From Molossus alvarezi (lineage: Eukaryota > Chordata > Mammalia > Chiroptera > Molossidae), in NCBI GenBank assembly GCA_037176705.1, contig CM073896.1, forward strand, positions 25,866,708 to 25,930,707: a DNA stretch of 64,000 nucleotides, given 5' to 3'. Positions 1 through 11,569 of this stretch are shown in pieces. Position 1 is the stretch's first letter. Each line of letters starts with the position of its first letter. The notes beneath the pieces were generated by a model that was given only the letters and a program-made list of their open reading frames with translations, was not told the origin of the DNA and did no database searches. The position numbers and the translations under genes were made by a program.

Positions 1-7
1 TGAGTTA

Positions 8-376
8 AGTGTTATTATTACCTCCATTGTTCATGCAGAAACTAATTATTAGAGAAGTATTTTTTTTTTTTCCATTTTTTGTACAGATAGAGAGGGAGGG
101 AGAGAGAGGAAGGGAGAGAGAGAAACATCGACGTGAAGGAACACATCGAGCGGCTGCCACCCGCACGACCAACCAGGGCCGGGGACAAACTGCAACCGAA
201 GTACGTGCCCTTAGCAGGAACCGAACCCGGGTCTCTCCGGACCGCAGGCCGACGCTCTAACCGCTGAGCCAAACCGGCCAGGGCTATTAGAGAAGTTTTA
301 TACCTCCTCCAAGGTCACACAATAAGTGGTAGACAGGAATTCAAACCCAGGTGTTCCAACAGCAGGGTATGCTGGA
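8..376 (-). repeat. MIR SINE, split by a Ves SINE
   Basis: Two halves of a minus-strand MIR flank the SINE at 59-284. The left half (about 8-58) has the eroded tattattacctccatt and agagaagt blocks. The right half (about 285-376) has the ccaaggtcacacaataagtgg and ttcaaacccaggtg blocks typical of MIR. Joining the halves at the SINE's TSD restores the MIR order, so the younger insertion is well supported. Confidence 0.8.
59..284 (-). mobile_element. Ves-type SINE (bat, tRNA-derived)
   Basis: Read on the minus strand it starts gccctggccggtttggctca, has a B-box-like ggttcggttcc block, then a CT-rich stretch and ends in an A-rich tail (poly-T at 61-71 on the plus strand). A 12-bp TSD, tattagagaagt, lies at 47-58 and 285-296. 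It inserted into an older MIR. Low divergence from the copies at 7480 and 33058 suggests a recently active subfamily. Confidence 0.93.
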
Positions 377-379
377 AAT

Positions 380-536
380 CAGTGCTTCTCCATCTTAAGT
401 ATGCCCACAGATTACTAAGGGATCCTACTTATTTTTTGCTTTGGTAGGTCTACAAGAGGTCAGAGAAATCTGTTTCCATCAAGGGCTCAGGTGATGTCCA
501 TGCTGCTGGTTCCCAGACTATGTTTTGAATAACAAA
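380..536 (+). mobile_element. MER5-type nonautonomous hAT DNA transposon
   Basis: It starts cagtgcttctccatctt and ends near cagactatgttttgaataac, with caggtgatgtccatgctgct inside. This order matches the MER5 group of short hAT-Charlie derivatives. It abuts the MIR on its left. The subtype is not certain. Confidence 0.65.
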
Positions 537-2515
537 GCTTTCAGTCTCCACACTACCTCCAGATTTATTTTGCATCTCTATACATAAAAACAATGATGAT
601 CTTTTCTAGGAGAAAGTGAGGAAAATAAAAATTGCCTTTTCTATGTTTTGTTCTTCCAACAAGCCCCTCCCCAACGACCACCCTCATTAGTCTTTTAACC
701 ACTCAGGGACCTAACAGCCCCAGGCAGTGTGTTTTTGTTTTCCAAGTTTGGTTTGTGCATTGTTTGTTTTGCTGACAGGCTTCCCTGCTTCTCCCCTGCA
801 GAGTCTTATTCTCTCTGGTCATTTTTGTATTCTTAAAAAAAAAATTGATTAGTTTTTACCTCAACTTCATCAAAACACCTCTTGCTTTAGTTTTGGAAAA
901 CCGATTTCCCTTAGCAAAAAAGGAAAAACTAGCTAAATATAAATCTATTCATCTTATTACAAATGAAGAGAGGTGGAATTAATAAGTTAGCTCTTCAAGT
1001 TATGCTAGCATTTTTCAAAGGAGGCTTACCATGGAGTCTCAGGAGATATTTCCTGGCTGGAGTTGTAAGAAATGAGGTTAATCCTATTATTCTGGAGTTG
1101 CAGTATGTGGGCTGCCACCTGGGCTGACCCTGATCAGACTTTATCCAAAAAACATATTTCCTTAATCAGAAAAGAAGTAATAGAGAGAGAGTTTAAGCCA
1201 CACTTTTAAGTTCTTAACTGGTGGATATTTGCTACTCTTTTATAACTTCAATAAGATAACTGCTTACCTGACATTCTTGTTATTCTTTGTAGATTTCAAC
1301 AAGTCTCCCTATTTTTTATTCGGTGCCTAAAACCCCACAGATAGACTTTAATAAGTTACATTAAACTGTATTCTTCTTTTCCTGTTAGTTGTTTGATAAG
1401 CTTTTCTTATTTTTGTTTCTTTTGTAATGGATCCTATACAACCTGCTTCTGATAAGCTTTTACTCTGTCCTCTCTCTCAGCTGCCATTTTACAAGCCTGA
1501 TCATTGTGTGTTGCTTCCTTTAGAACTTGGTCTCAGGAGCATTTTAAATCTAATGATATTATGATCACTCGATCTTAGATCCTCCCAATGTGAAGCTTAT
1601 TTAACCACCACCCTTGGCATTCTTTCAAGAACGAAGTCCAGAACTCAGTGGAGTCCTGTTGCTGCTCAACAGACTGCAGAGAAAAGCAATCCTGCTATAC
1701 AGGCCCCTAGGAAACATGGAGTCCCTTCCTTCCCTGCAGCTACCGAAGCTGGTTTCTCCAGCAAGGTACCAATAGTGGAAATCGCCCTGTTTTCAGTGTG
1801 CACGTTGGAATATAATCCAGTTACCTTGTTCTGAATCTTGGGTGGAAATCTGATGAGGAAGCAAGTCCTTTGCGTCTGTTTCCTTAACCATCAGCTGTTC
1901 TGGCTGGCTCTGGACCTTTGATTCTTTCCTTTTCATTCCACTTGACTTTTCACCATCAACAGCCCTGATTTGAGATCCCCTTCAGATGAAAGTAAACCAG
2001 GGAGGAAGGAATTCCTGAGTTTCTGGAAACAGGATCTCTGATCCGGAACAAAGGCAAAGGAAATGCCAAGGATATCAGCAAAGCAAATCCCAGAATCACA
2101 GCTGCAAATCAAGCCCTAGAGCAGGCTGTCCTGAGACACAGGGAATAGAGTGCTCCAGGGTGAAACGCTTTCTCTCCAAAGAAGAAAATAAGCTGATTAG
2201 CTGATGTAATGTGTTTGTGGAAAATTGTGCTGAAATGATATTAGACTGTATAAGATTTAATAAGTAAAAGGAAAATTAAATGAAAGAAAAAAGGTCCTTT
2301 CAAGTGAAACAAATAAACAAAAAATAACAAAGGAAACATAAACATAATTCACAAAACTGTTCAGTTGTGAATAAAATGCAGAAAGACATGATGTAAACAT
2401 GAACTACACATTGAAGCAAAAATTGTAATATAGTGATGTGGGAATACTGGAGGAAAGTCAGAGAGGACTGCAATGTACCAACTTATAATCTGCCACCATA
2501 CAAAATGAATATATT
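537..2515. other. No gene; unassigned DNA
   Basis: I see no convincing ORF, RNA gene or recognisable repeat. The part from about 1600 to 2160 is less AT-rich than its surroundings and has no low-complexity tracts. It could be an eroded LTR or unique sequence. Confidence 0.5.
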
Positions 2516-2690
2516 GCCCTGGCTGGTGTGGCTCAGTTGGCTGGAGCATGGTCCAGTACATGAAAAGGTCACAGGTTCGATTCCCAGACAGGCATATACC
2601 CAGGTTGCGGGTTCTTTGAGGGAGAACACAGCTAAAAAGGATTTAGTTGTTCCCCATTGCTACCCAGAAACTCTGTTCTTCTTTGAAAAT
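2516..2690 (+). mobile_element. tRNA-derived SINE, divergent 3' body
   Basis: The head gccctggctggtgtggctca and the B-box-like acaggttcgattcccag are clear. After about 2610 the sequence (ggagaacacagctaaaaagg) no longer follows the CT-rich tail of the other SINEs here. This may be a different SINE subfamily or a truncated copy joined to other DNA. No TSD was found and the 3' boundary is approximate. Confidence 0.65.
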
Positions 2691-3414
2691 AGATTTCTTA
2701 TTTTCCTTTTTCAATTTTACAAATATTAGGTTATCAAAATTGATCAGACTTTGAAAAAGAAAGGTGAAGCCACTTTATTATATGTTTAACACACTCTGAA
2801 CAAGATGAAATTCTTAATTCAAAGAATTGCTCGGGAGAAGAACATAATTTTTTTTTATAATACTCGTGTGTGCTAGAACACAAACAAATATCAAATCTAA
2901 AAAGGATACATAACAAAAAGTCCTTATTAGAGTCTTCTTATTCTTTTTTATTATGTTTTACAGTGGTAGCCTTTAAGAAAGATAAACCTTGTATAATCAT
3001 TGGCATTATGATCAGTCTCCAGACTCTTAAGTCATGACATCACCAGTAAAGAAAAAACAATTTTTGCCATAAAAAATCAAAAATTTTGCTGTGATATTTC
3101 CCCCACTAAGATCTTTTCATTATTGTCAAAATTTATCAATTCTTTCAAATAAAGATAATGCATTGTATTACTATATTTCACATTTTGTTACAATAACTCA
3201 TGCATACAAATTACTGTAAGATCTATATATAATTAGACATAATCTCTGGAGGCTAAATATCTTTTATCTATTTATTTTATGAAAGAGAAAACACCTTTTA
3301 TAAGTGTGGTAAGAGTTAGGAAATCATAGCAATAGCAACTGATTTTTAACAACAAAAAATAAAATCAATCGTTGTGTTCTGAAATTACAGATACTTTATA
3401 AAATGTATTTTCCA
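2691..3414. other. AT-rich DNA, nothing recognised
   Basis: It holds only short AT-rich frames and homopolymer runs. No repeat family or gene can be supported. Confidence 0.5.
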
Positions 3415-3627
3415 GCCTGGCCAGTGTGGCTCAGTGGTTGAGTGTCGACCCATGCAACAAGAGGTTGCCAGTTTGATTCCCAGTCAGGGCACATGTCCAG
3501 GTTGTGGGCCTGATCCCAGTGGGGGGCATGCAGGAGGTGGCCAATTGATGGTCTCTCTCATCAGTGTTTCTATCTCTCTCCCCCTCTTCCTTCCTCTCTC
3601 TCTAGAATCGATGAAGGAAAAAAAAAA
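3415..3627 (+). mobile_element. Ves-type SINE, older subfamily
   Basis: Starts gcctggccagtgtggctcag, then gttgccagtttgattcccag (B-box region), tgggggcatgcaggagg in its body, a CT-rich stretch and the tail gaatcgatgaaggaaaa. This belongs to the subfamily ending in (a)atca-ataaaa rather than the one ending in cctcgggtgaggata. No exact TSD was found. Confidence 0.85.
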
Positions 3628-4054
3628 TTTTTTTTTAATATATTTTTGAAAAGAGTTCCAAGTGTTCAAACTAAAGTAGGGACTGCTTTACTCTCTTCTG
3701 TTGGCTCAACTAACCTGTGACAATTAGGATAAGAACCCATTTATTGGGAAGAACGGTAACTTTATCCACCAGAAAACAATGCAACAGCAGCAGTGTCTGA
3801 TGTACTTTGTCAATTAAATAACATCAAGGTTGCAGTAGAACTACTTGAAGGAAAAATTGCCACTCTGAGACATGTGCATTGAGAAAAAGTGTTGCAAAAA
3901 TTATACATATAAATTAAAATTTGCGTGTTCAGGAAAAATTCAAGATGAACTAGGATATGAAGAGTTTTATCAGATGTAAGATCCTATCTTTTGATAAGAC
4001 TCATTTGGAAACATATTTCCTAGGCTATCTTTTAAATTATTTATTTGTGTGTAT

Positions 4055-4135
4055 ACATATATATATATAATATATATATATTTATATAAAGAGAGAGCGA
4101 GAGAGAGAGATGATAGATAGTTATGAAGAGAGAGC
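4055..4135. repeat. Compound microsatellite (TA)n / (GA)n / GATA
   Basis: An interrupted TA tract is followed from about 4091 by a GA tract with one gagcgag interruption, then gatgatagatag. Confidence 0.9.
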
Positions 4136-5115
4136 TTATAAGTATTATATTGTGAATAAAAAGAGACATTTCCAATACTGCATAATATATATTTCTCCAA
4201 GTAAATATTAAAGATTGAAATAGATTTATTTTTCTAAAATAGTGTGTTCAATACATTAGTGTATTTATTTATTTTTGTTTGTTTGTTTCTCAGTGTAAAA
4301 TGAAAAGTTTGAAGTGTTGTACCATTGTTTGGCATGGAAACTGTGAAAGATTGAATATTTCAACTCTTCTGAATTAGTATTTTATTTTTCATGTATCTAT
4401 TAGAATTATTTCCACCATAATATAAATTGATTCAGTTCCCTCCCTTGCTTAAAAATTTTCTGGGCCTACTCCATGCTGACAGAGTGGACTCCAGAAAGAG
4501 TCAGAAAGGTTCTTTAGATTTTGGCTGCAGTCAACATTAAGAATCAAGTTCTAGTCATGTTCAGTCACAGTTGAATATACTCTAGACCAGAGATTTGTTT
4601 CTTCTTTGGATATGTGGCACACTTTCAAAATCAAGGGCTCTTGATAGCACCTTCAAAGGTATAAAACTTATTCAAAACAACATTGAAATAGCAGCAATAA
4701 TTATAGCTCAATTTATAATGTAGTATAATATTTTAAACACTCTATAGGAACTTTCACTAAAATGTCACAAATCACTTTGTCACCTTTTAGCAATGAAATG
4801 CCCCATTGAGTTACTCAAAACTCTAGATTCAAATTTGTTCTTGTTAGATATCATTTTTTTTTGTCAATGGTTGATGTCATTCAGATCCACAAGTCTTATT
4901 TCCAGTAAGATTTATCCTACTTTTCAGTGAAACAAAAGTGGATCTACAACAGCCTGCCAAAACATACTTAGTGAGAACATCTCTTCTAGATAAATTGAAA
5001 TGTTTACATTTACTTAAAAATATATCATGTCATTTCTCTTCCAAGTTATTGCTTGAAGCAATGTCCAGTGTTTTATACTCCCATCCAATTAACAGAGACC
5101 TGTGGTTAGAAAGAA

Positions 5116-5200
5116 CAAATAAATAAATAAACAAACAAATAAATAAGAACAGCATTTTGAGTGGAACTCATGTTGTAGCAGTTGGAAAAAAAAAAAAAAA
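5116..5200. repeat. AAAT/AAAC repeat and a nearby poly-A run
   Basis: Aaat and aaac units occupy about 5116-5147, and a 15-base A run lies at 5186-5200. Neither is attached to a recognisable retroelement body. Confidence 0.8.
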
Positions 5201-6235
5201 GGAAATCACTGAAAGGTAGAAAGAGGACTCAAAAGAATTGCCCTGAAAGCTAAGTAGTTAATTTAAAGTAGAGATTGGCTGATCATGTCACTGCTTTATC
5301 AGTTTGAATAATGTAAGGATTTAGAAAAAACGTATGGTTTATTCAATACAAATGCTACTAATGACCCCCACAGAAGAGTTTTCATAGTGTAGTGGGTGGG
5401 ATATCAAGTTCAATCAAGTTCGATGTGTTCGGAAGAGAGGCCAGTGGTTCAAGAGGAAAAACAATTCTCCATGGCTAAGGCTCACATAACTGAATTGCAC
5501 TGGGAATGTCTACAATCATCTTAATTTGACCTATTACAGAGTCACATTCACTTGCTGGTGTCTTTTATAGTGACTCATAACCCTTTGACATTTAAAATTT
5601 TGTCTTCTCAAACAGTGTACATTCTTCCCACGCATAATTCTTGCATGTAGCACTAAGGATATTGTATGGCATCATTTTTCAATGATAACAATTTATAAAT
5701 GTTTTGGGGAATAGCATGTATTCTCCTGACTGCCTTTTTCAGTGGGATCATAAATCATAACATACATGGGTTTATCAACTGACCGCCTAACTATGAGTCT
5801 TACTCTCTTCTCTCTGACTGTTCATGCTCATGTTCCAGTGCCATCTGTGTTGCTTAGATCTTCCTCTTCTGCTCTTTTCCACGTCATCTTTAAGCAATTT
5901 CTTAAGGCTCAGTCCTAGGCTCCATATTACTTTCTGTTGAAACTTATTTCATGTTCAAACTATTTCTAAGACAAGAAGCAAAGATTTTTTATTAAAGATA
6001 AAGCCAATGAATTACCGTCCGACTAGTTTGTATTAAGTTGCATCTTATCTGGAGTCACAGTCTAAGTTTGCAAAAATAAAAAGACAAAGAGCCTAGAATC
6101 ATAATTACCATTGAAAATCCATTACGTAGAACATAAAAAATGCGTATTTGTTTTGTATAGACAACATTGTTAAAGTAATGTTTTATAAGCATGTAAAGCA
6201 TGCAGTAATGCTGTGTCAACTTGAGAATGTAAACA

Positions 6236-6350
6236 CTCCATTCCTCATTTTTTCATATGTAAAATGGGAATAATAGTAATCTCTTAAGATTGTGGTGAAG
6301 ATAACTAAGTTAATGGGTATAAAACATGCAGAGCAACCCACAGTACATCC
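6236..6350 (+). repeat. MIR fragment
   Basis: Contains the MIR 3' order: cctcatttttt, tgtaaaatgggaataatagt, then gattgtggtgaagataac. The tRNA-like head is missing. Confidence 0.7.
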
Positions 6351-6817
6351 TCAATCTATATTAAAGTATATATGAAAGAGTATTTAATATGAAATATATT
6401 ATTTTACACAATATATTTATACATAAAGGAGATTAAAGTCCACATATTGGAATTTTTGTAGGTTAATACAAATATGACATGTTGACACAATGATGCTCCT
6501 TTCACATGCTTAACAAATTTTCTTTTCTGAGATGGATTCTCACGAGTAAAAATTAAAATTCATCACCCTACAACTGTTTTTCTTTAGGCTTATAATTTTC
6601 ACATTGTTAGTTTTATGCACAGTGCTCAAAAATCCAAGTTACTGCTCACACTAGTTAAGTATTAAAAAGTCTGTGATTTGATGTTTTTTCAAACCACATT
6701 GAAGCTTCATTTTTTTTTTTTTTTTTTATCTTATTGGGCCTCTTCTTTTGACTTTTGTAATTTTTTTCAAATGTCCAGTTCCCTATGGTTTCATCACATA
6801 TTATTTGCTAGTATTTT

Positions 6818-7050
6818 TTTTTTAATATTTTAATTGATTTTTTTTAAGAGAGAGAGAGAGAGAAAGGAAGGGAGCTGGAGAGAGAATAGAAACATCAATG
6901 TGAGAGAGAAGCATCAATTGACTGCCTTCTACACACCCCCTGCCGGGGATTGAGTCCATAACCTGGGCATGTGCCCTGACGGGAATCCAAGTGTGTATCT
7001 CTCAGTCCATGGGAGGATGCTCAATCCACTGAGCCACACGGGCCAGGCAC
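6818..7050 (-). mobile_element. Ves-type SINE, older subfamily
   Basis: On the minus strand the head is gcctggcccgtgtggctcag. The plus strand shows poly-T, a GA-rich tract and the ccataacctgggcatgtgcc block. An imperfect TSD, ttgctagtatttt / ttgctaatatttt, lies at about 6805-6817 and 7051-7063. Confidence 0.88.
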
Positions 7051-7479
7051 TTGCTAATATTTTAAGAACACAAAGGACAGAAGATATTCCATGATGAACT
7101 GGATGTCTCTAATTCTCTCTCCTATGGAAGATTTTCATTTATCTATTTAGTATTCAAGAATAAATAGAATAATAGAATAGAAAACAGAATGTTCTCAATG
7201 CCTCTTTCAGAGCCCCTGTATGTTCAGATCACTGGCAATGGGGAAGAAGAGTTTCTATATTCCAGAACATGTCTGTCAACCCTTGCAAAGATTTCTACCT
7301 TATGTGCATGCTTTAGAATTTCTAAGGAAAATTCTGGATGAATGTCATACTCTTCTACTCTTGCTTGTCTTTTGCAGTTATATTTCATTATGTCCAACAT
7401 TCTTACCATTGGCATCATTAAGGGTCCTAGCTATAAATAGGTGTCATGCACAAATTAAAAATAAAGTTCAATAACATTT

Positions 7480-7727
7480 TTTTTTTTTTTTATCCTCACC
7501 CGAGGACATTTTTACATTTTTTTTCAGAGAGAGCAGGAGGGAGAGAGAGGAAGAGAGAGAGAGAGAAACATCGATGTGAAGGGACACATCGAGTGGCTGC
7601 CACCCGCACGCCCAACCAGGGCCGGGGACAAACTGCAACCGAGGTACGTGCCCTTAGCGGGAACCGAACCCGGGTCTCTCTGGACCGCAGGCCGACGCTC
7701 CAACCGCTGAGCCAAACCGGCCAGGGC
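7480..7727 (-). mobile_element. Young Ves-type SINE with perfect 17-bp TSD
   Basis: Minus-strand head gccctggccggtttggctca, B-box-like ggttcggttccc, CT-rich body and tail tcctcgggtgaggata. The perfect TSD aaagttcaataacattt lies at 7463-7479 and 7728-7744. It is nearly identical in layout to the copies at 59-284 and 33058-33308. Confidence 0.95.
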
Positions 7728-7862
7728 AAAGTTCAATAACATTTCATAAAGGAAGCTTTGTAAGGTTTTCAAAGATATGAACAGGAGGAGCAAAACACTA
7801 GTAGCAGTACAGTCTCCAGGGGCAGTCCTGCAGGAAGGGAGTTGAAGCAAGATCGGCCACAT

Positions 7863-8028
7863 ACATTGCAGAGCACAGTGCAGTGAAAATGGGGGACCCC
7901 TTAATAAAAATGATTATTAAGGATGTCTAAACATTGACTGCAAAGCATAAACCATGCATGGAGCCCTTCTGAGTATGGGGCCCCATGCAGCCCCACAAGT
8001 CTCACACCCATGAAGCCAGCTTTGACCA
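7863..8028. repeat. Probable ancient interspersed repeat, family not certain
   Basis: The run aatgggggaccccttaata, then gagcccttctgagtatgggg and cacacccatgaagccagc follows an order I associate with a common old mammalian repeat, but I cannot name it. It could instead be unique sequence. Confidence 0.4.
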
Positions 8029-9027
8029 GGAGAAAAAAATATATATTCACCCTCTTCTCTTACCTTGAACATTTTCTGCTGTTCCTCACTTGTGGAACTG
8101 AATAAAGAACCAGAAGGTAAGGGAACCCACTATGAACACAGGACAGCCTAGAGAGATACACAGGGTTAAGAAACATATCCAGCATAGACAGTTTTCCCAA
8201 CATGCTCAAGTTGTTTATCAAACACTAATTTATCAAGATTCACACTCCCATTGCAAATGGTGAAGAACAGATTTCTACACATGTGCTTGAAAGAAATAGA
8301 AATTAAAACACAACTGATGCAAATTTCCAATTGAATATTGACAAGAGAGGTAAATAAACAGAAGCTCATCCTACCAAGAATAAGCCATAAATGTTTAGAA
8401 ATTCACTGTGGCATCGTAACTTCATGTAGTACAGCTACTCTTTTGCATATAATAGAATCTTTACTAACACTGTTGTTTTCCTTTCCAGCAAAAGATAATA
8501 AATAATCCCTTAATATAAGCATATGTATTTTGTGATCCTCTCCAACAAAGGATTAGGGCATTAAATGGTGAGCTATTTTTCAAAATCATAAAGTGAGGGG
8601 GAAAAACATGCATAAAAGATAATATTTATGAGAACTGATGATTGTTATATATTGATTTATCTCTGTATATTTTAACTCTTAACTTTTCCCTGCAAGCATA
8701 AATTGTCAGAAATAACCATTTTTATGTCATAGAGATTTACAATTTTCTGAAATGATCTGTTCCCACACACTCAAAAACATATGTAGATATGCAGATTCAG
8801 AAATACCCATTTTAATATTACCAGTATTTTATTTGAAAATGTACACCAAAGCATATAACATTTAAAACCCTTTCATCATCCTGAACATGTAAACTTATTA
8901 TAAAATAAATATATTTTACACACAATTGAGCAATCACCCAATATATACTTGGGGATGTCAGGAATAATATGTTAAAAACTTTGGAGGAACTTCTTCTGTA
9001 ACTATCTGTAACTATATTCTGTAACTA
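8029..9027. other. AT-rich DNA, nothing recognised
   Basis: No gene or repeat is recognised. A 67-codon minus-strand frame near 8166-8369 has no supporting features. Confidence 0.5.
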
Positions 9028-9160
9028 TCATTCATTCATTACTGCATTTATGCAACAACTATTTACCAGGTATAATGAAAAGCACTGAAGAAAATGAAAT
9101 AAAATGTTTCTTACTCTGTAAGCACTGCATATTCTCAAGTGATATTAATAGGAATACAAG
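9028..9160 (-). repeat. L2 LINE 3'-end fragment
   Basis: The plus strand reads attcattcattactgcattt, then aacaactatttaccaggtat and aaaagcactgaagaaaatga. This is the antisense L2 3'-end order, strongly eroded. Confidence 0.55.
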
Positions 9161-9237
9161 AAGAAATAACTCCAAGAAATGTAAAAAGTTAATAGAAATA
9201 TATATTAATTTGTCATTTGATGGATGTCTTCACTGTT

Positions 9238-9350
9238 AAGAATGTGAGTTTCACAAGGCCAGAACTTTTCCCACTTTATTTATTAGTGAATCTCCTGTTT
9301 ATTAAATGGCATCTGACATACAGAAGGCCTCAATAAATGTGTTGAATTAT
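9238..9350 (+). repeat. L2 LINE 3'-end fragment
   Basis: Gaatgtgagtttcacaaggc is followed by cagaaggcctcaataaatgt and gttgaatt, the sense-strand L2 3' end. Confidence 0.65.
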
Positions 9351-9462
9351 AAAAAGTTAATGAATATATGAAAAATAATTATGACATCACAGTAAGAAAT
9401 GTTTAACACTCTATGAGAGGAGACTAAATAATAATAAAATGACGATAAAAAAGATAAAAATA

Positions 9463-9668
9463 GCCCAGCTGGTGGCTCACTGGTTGAGTGTTGACCCATG
9501 CACCAGGAGGTCGCAGGTTTGATCCCCAGTGGGGGCACATGCCCAGGTTGTGGGCCTGAGTCCCAGTGGGGGGCACGCAGGAGGCCACCAGTTGTTCTCT
9601 CTCATCGATGTTCTAGCCCTCTCTCTCTCTCCTTTTCTCTCTCTCTAAAATCAATAAAAAACGAATAT
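9463..9668 (+). mobile_element. Ves-type SINE, older subfamily
   Basis: Starts gcccagctggtggctcactg, has ggtcgcaggtttgatcccca in the B-box region, a CT-rich stretch and the tail ctctaaaatcaataaaaaac. The flanks share a loose TSD: ataaaaaagataaaaata at 9445-9462, and a similar A-rich string starting near 9669. Confidence 0.87.
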
Positions 9669-9689
9669 TATAAAAAAGAAAGAAAAATA

Positions 9690-9925
9690 ATGGTAATGTT
9701 CATTGTCTGCCATATGCCAGACTATGCTGAGCATTTTAAAGGCAGTTATCGATTCATCCATACCATTGCGCCATAACAGACTCATTGCTTGTATTCCTAC
9801 TTCATAAGTAAGGAAAGGGAACGAGAGAAGTTACACATCAACTCACAGTTGTAGATTATGACCCAAGTCTTATCTCAAGCAGACACCAAATTCCTTGGTC
9901 TAAACCACTAGACTACCTAGCCACT
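9690..9925 (-). repeat. MIR SINE
   Basis: On the plus strand: tctgccatatgccagactat, taaggaaagggaacgagaga and cccaagtcttatctcaagca. These correspond to antisense MIR over most of its length. Confidence 0.6.
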
Positions 9926-9997
9926 CACAGAACTTTTTTTAATATCCTCACCAGAGCATATAATTTCCATTGACTTTAGCAAGAGTAGAATTTAAGG

Positions 9998-10001
<4 letters not shown>

Positions 10002-10050
<49 letters not shown>
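10002..10050. repeat. (GA)n microsatellite
   Basis: About 24 uninterrupted GA units, with no SINE tail or head beside it. Confidence 0.97.
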
Positions 10051-10055
<5 letters not shown>

Positions 10056-10560
10056 CTGGACTGTAATGGAATATTTAAAATCAGTTTTTGAACAGGAGCT
10101 ACATTCCCCAGAATCCCTTTCCTTGAATTGTTCTTGGTTAGAGATGAATAAACAAGGTACACGTGTGATTTGGGAGGCAGAAGTGAAGCGACAACCATTG
10201 TCTGTGGTGATGCACAGACACAGAAGTGCTGGCGGAGTCCAGCTTGTATAGACTGCCCCCCTCTGCTTCCAGCTCTTCCTTCAGAACCCCCACCCTGCTG
10301 ACCAGAGAGAGGCCCGCCCCTTATAGGGTGCTTTGCTGCAGACCTACAGACTTCCCTCTGAGATTTCTCCACTACTTACCCCTTTGCAGGCTCACGTGGC
10401 CCCTCAGGCTCACCCGTGGTGGCTCCGACCTCCTTGTAGACTTTTACTTCCCCAGCTTTTCTGACTGTTGAGGTAAAGCTCAGTTTCTACAATACATCCC
10501 TTATGTGACAACTCGAAATGGTTCTGCTTTGTGAATGTATACTGACTGACACTAAAAAGA
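10051..10560. other. GC-rich block of unknown origin
   Basis: About 10200-10445 is clearly richer in G+C and has more CpG than the rest of the window (ggcccgcccct, ctcacccgtggtggctccga). The end, ctttgtgaatgtatactgac tgacac, resembles the close of some old mammalian LTRs, but I cannot name one. Frames of 81-126 codons cross it on both strands. The minus-strand one is an SL dipeptide shadow of the GA repeat. None looks like a gene. Confidence 0.5.
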
Positions 10561-11569
10561 GAAAAACTTCCCAACTCCTTAGTTGGAAGCAAAATGGGGA
10601 AGAAAATTTAAGAATTACTGAAAGTAAATATGTAAAGATGAAAAAAAAATAGCTAAAAGCTCATCAGTTCAATCCATTTTAACCTCTCACACTTCAGCAC
10701 CCCTTCTGAGATAAGAAAATCTACTTTAATTGATTGGTAATTTTATTGTTTCCCTTAAATATCGAATTTGCAGTGAGTATATGTCATCATGAGGAAACGA
10801 TCATGCAAATTCAACCGAGGTTTATTCGCAATTTTCTAATCCCATTAGCCTTTGTGACATCCCATTTGATCCACCTTTGCCTATTCGCTTCCGTTCTAAA
10901 TATTTATATTCTTTTAATAAATTCCCTCTGCAAACATCCAGTGGGATGAAAACAAGAGAGGGGTTAAAAAATTGTTTTTCTCCATACACAGCAATACATA
11001 TATCAATTTCTATAAACCACAAATCTAATTTGGAAAGACTTTTATCTTTCGGTAAAATGTTAATAATTTAAATTGTATACCTCAATTATACATTTTAAAG
11101 CCCTGGCATCTTTAGCACTTTCTTACATTGTCAATGGCATTATTTTAAACTCCCCTCCCAGCCTGTGGTTAGACAGGTGTTCTCTGAACAGCCCTCCAGG
11201 TGGGTACGTGGTGGAGTGCTGCTGTCCCTTAGGTGGTGAGAAAGGTCTGCCAAACTATTCCCTTTTCCTTTACTCCCCCCAAAATTTTTCTGGTAGCAGA
11301 GAATTGGTTGACAGTAGACTAGATTTTCCTCAGAGGAAAATGCTAATAACAGAGTGCATTAAGTTATTGAGTCTTGGATCAGCTGTAAAATAGAAAACCT
11401 GACTCTGGGACCTACACTGATCCCTTCATTTTGAAGGGGACTGAAGTGCTTTCATTTCAGTACTGGCTACTGGATTTGGCAGAAGCAAAATCAATTCCTG
11501 GCTGGAAGAAAACTCCCTTAATTTAATCCCTACATATTCACAAAGATTAGGGTCAAGTAATGTGTTCAC
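10561..11569. other. No gene recognised
   Basis: Unassigned sequence. Several frames of 64-106 codons overlap on both strands with no domain-like content. Confidence 0.5.

Larger units (their letters stand above)
3628..6235. other. No gene; AT-rich DNA with simple repeats
   Basis: Apart from the listed microsatellites I recognise nothing firm. A stretch near 5840-5960 (ttaaggctcagtcctaggct) faintly resembles L2 LINE sequence but is too eroded to call. Short frames, such as one at 4938-5126, show no coding character. Confidence 0.5.

Noticed and set aside
5404..5423. Short tandem repeat of tcaagttc
   Set aside because: Only two units. No larger structure around it.
7446..7862. Frames of 77-112 codons on both strands
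   Set aside because: All are translations of the young Ves SINE. The same peptide patterns recur at 9-272 and 32991-33296.
9992..10372. 126-codon minus-strand frame with a long SL repeat
   Set aside because: The repeat is a translation of the GA microsatellite. The remainder crosses the GC-rich block without any domain.
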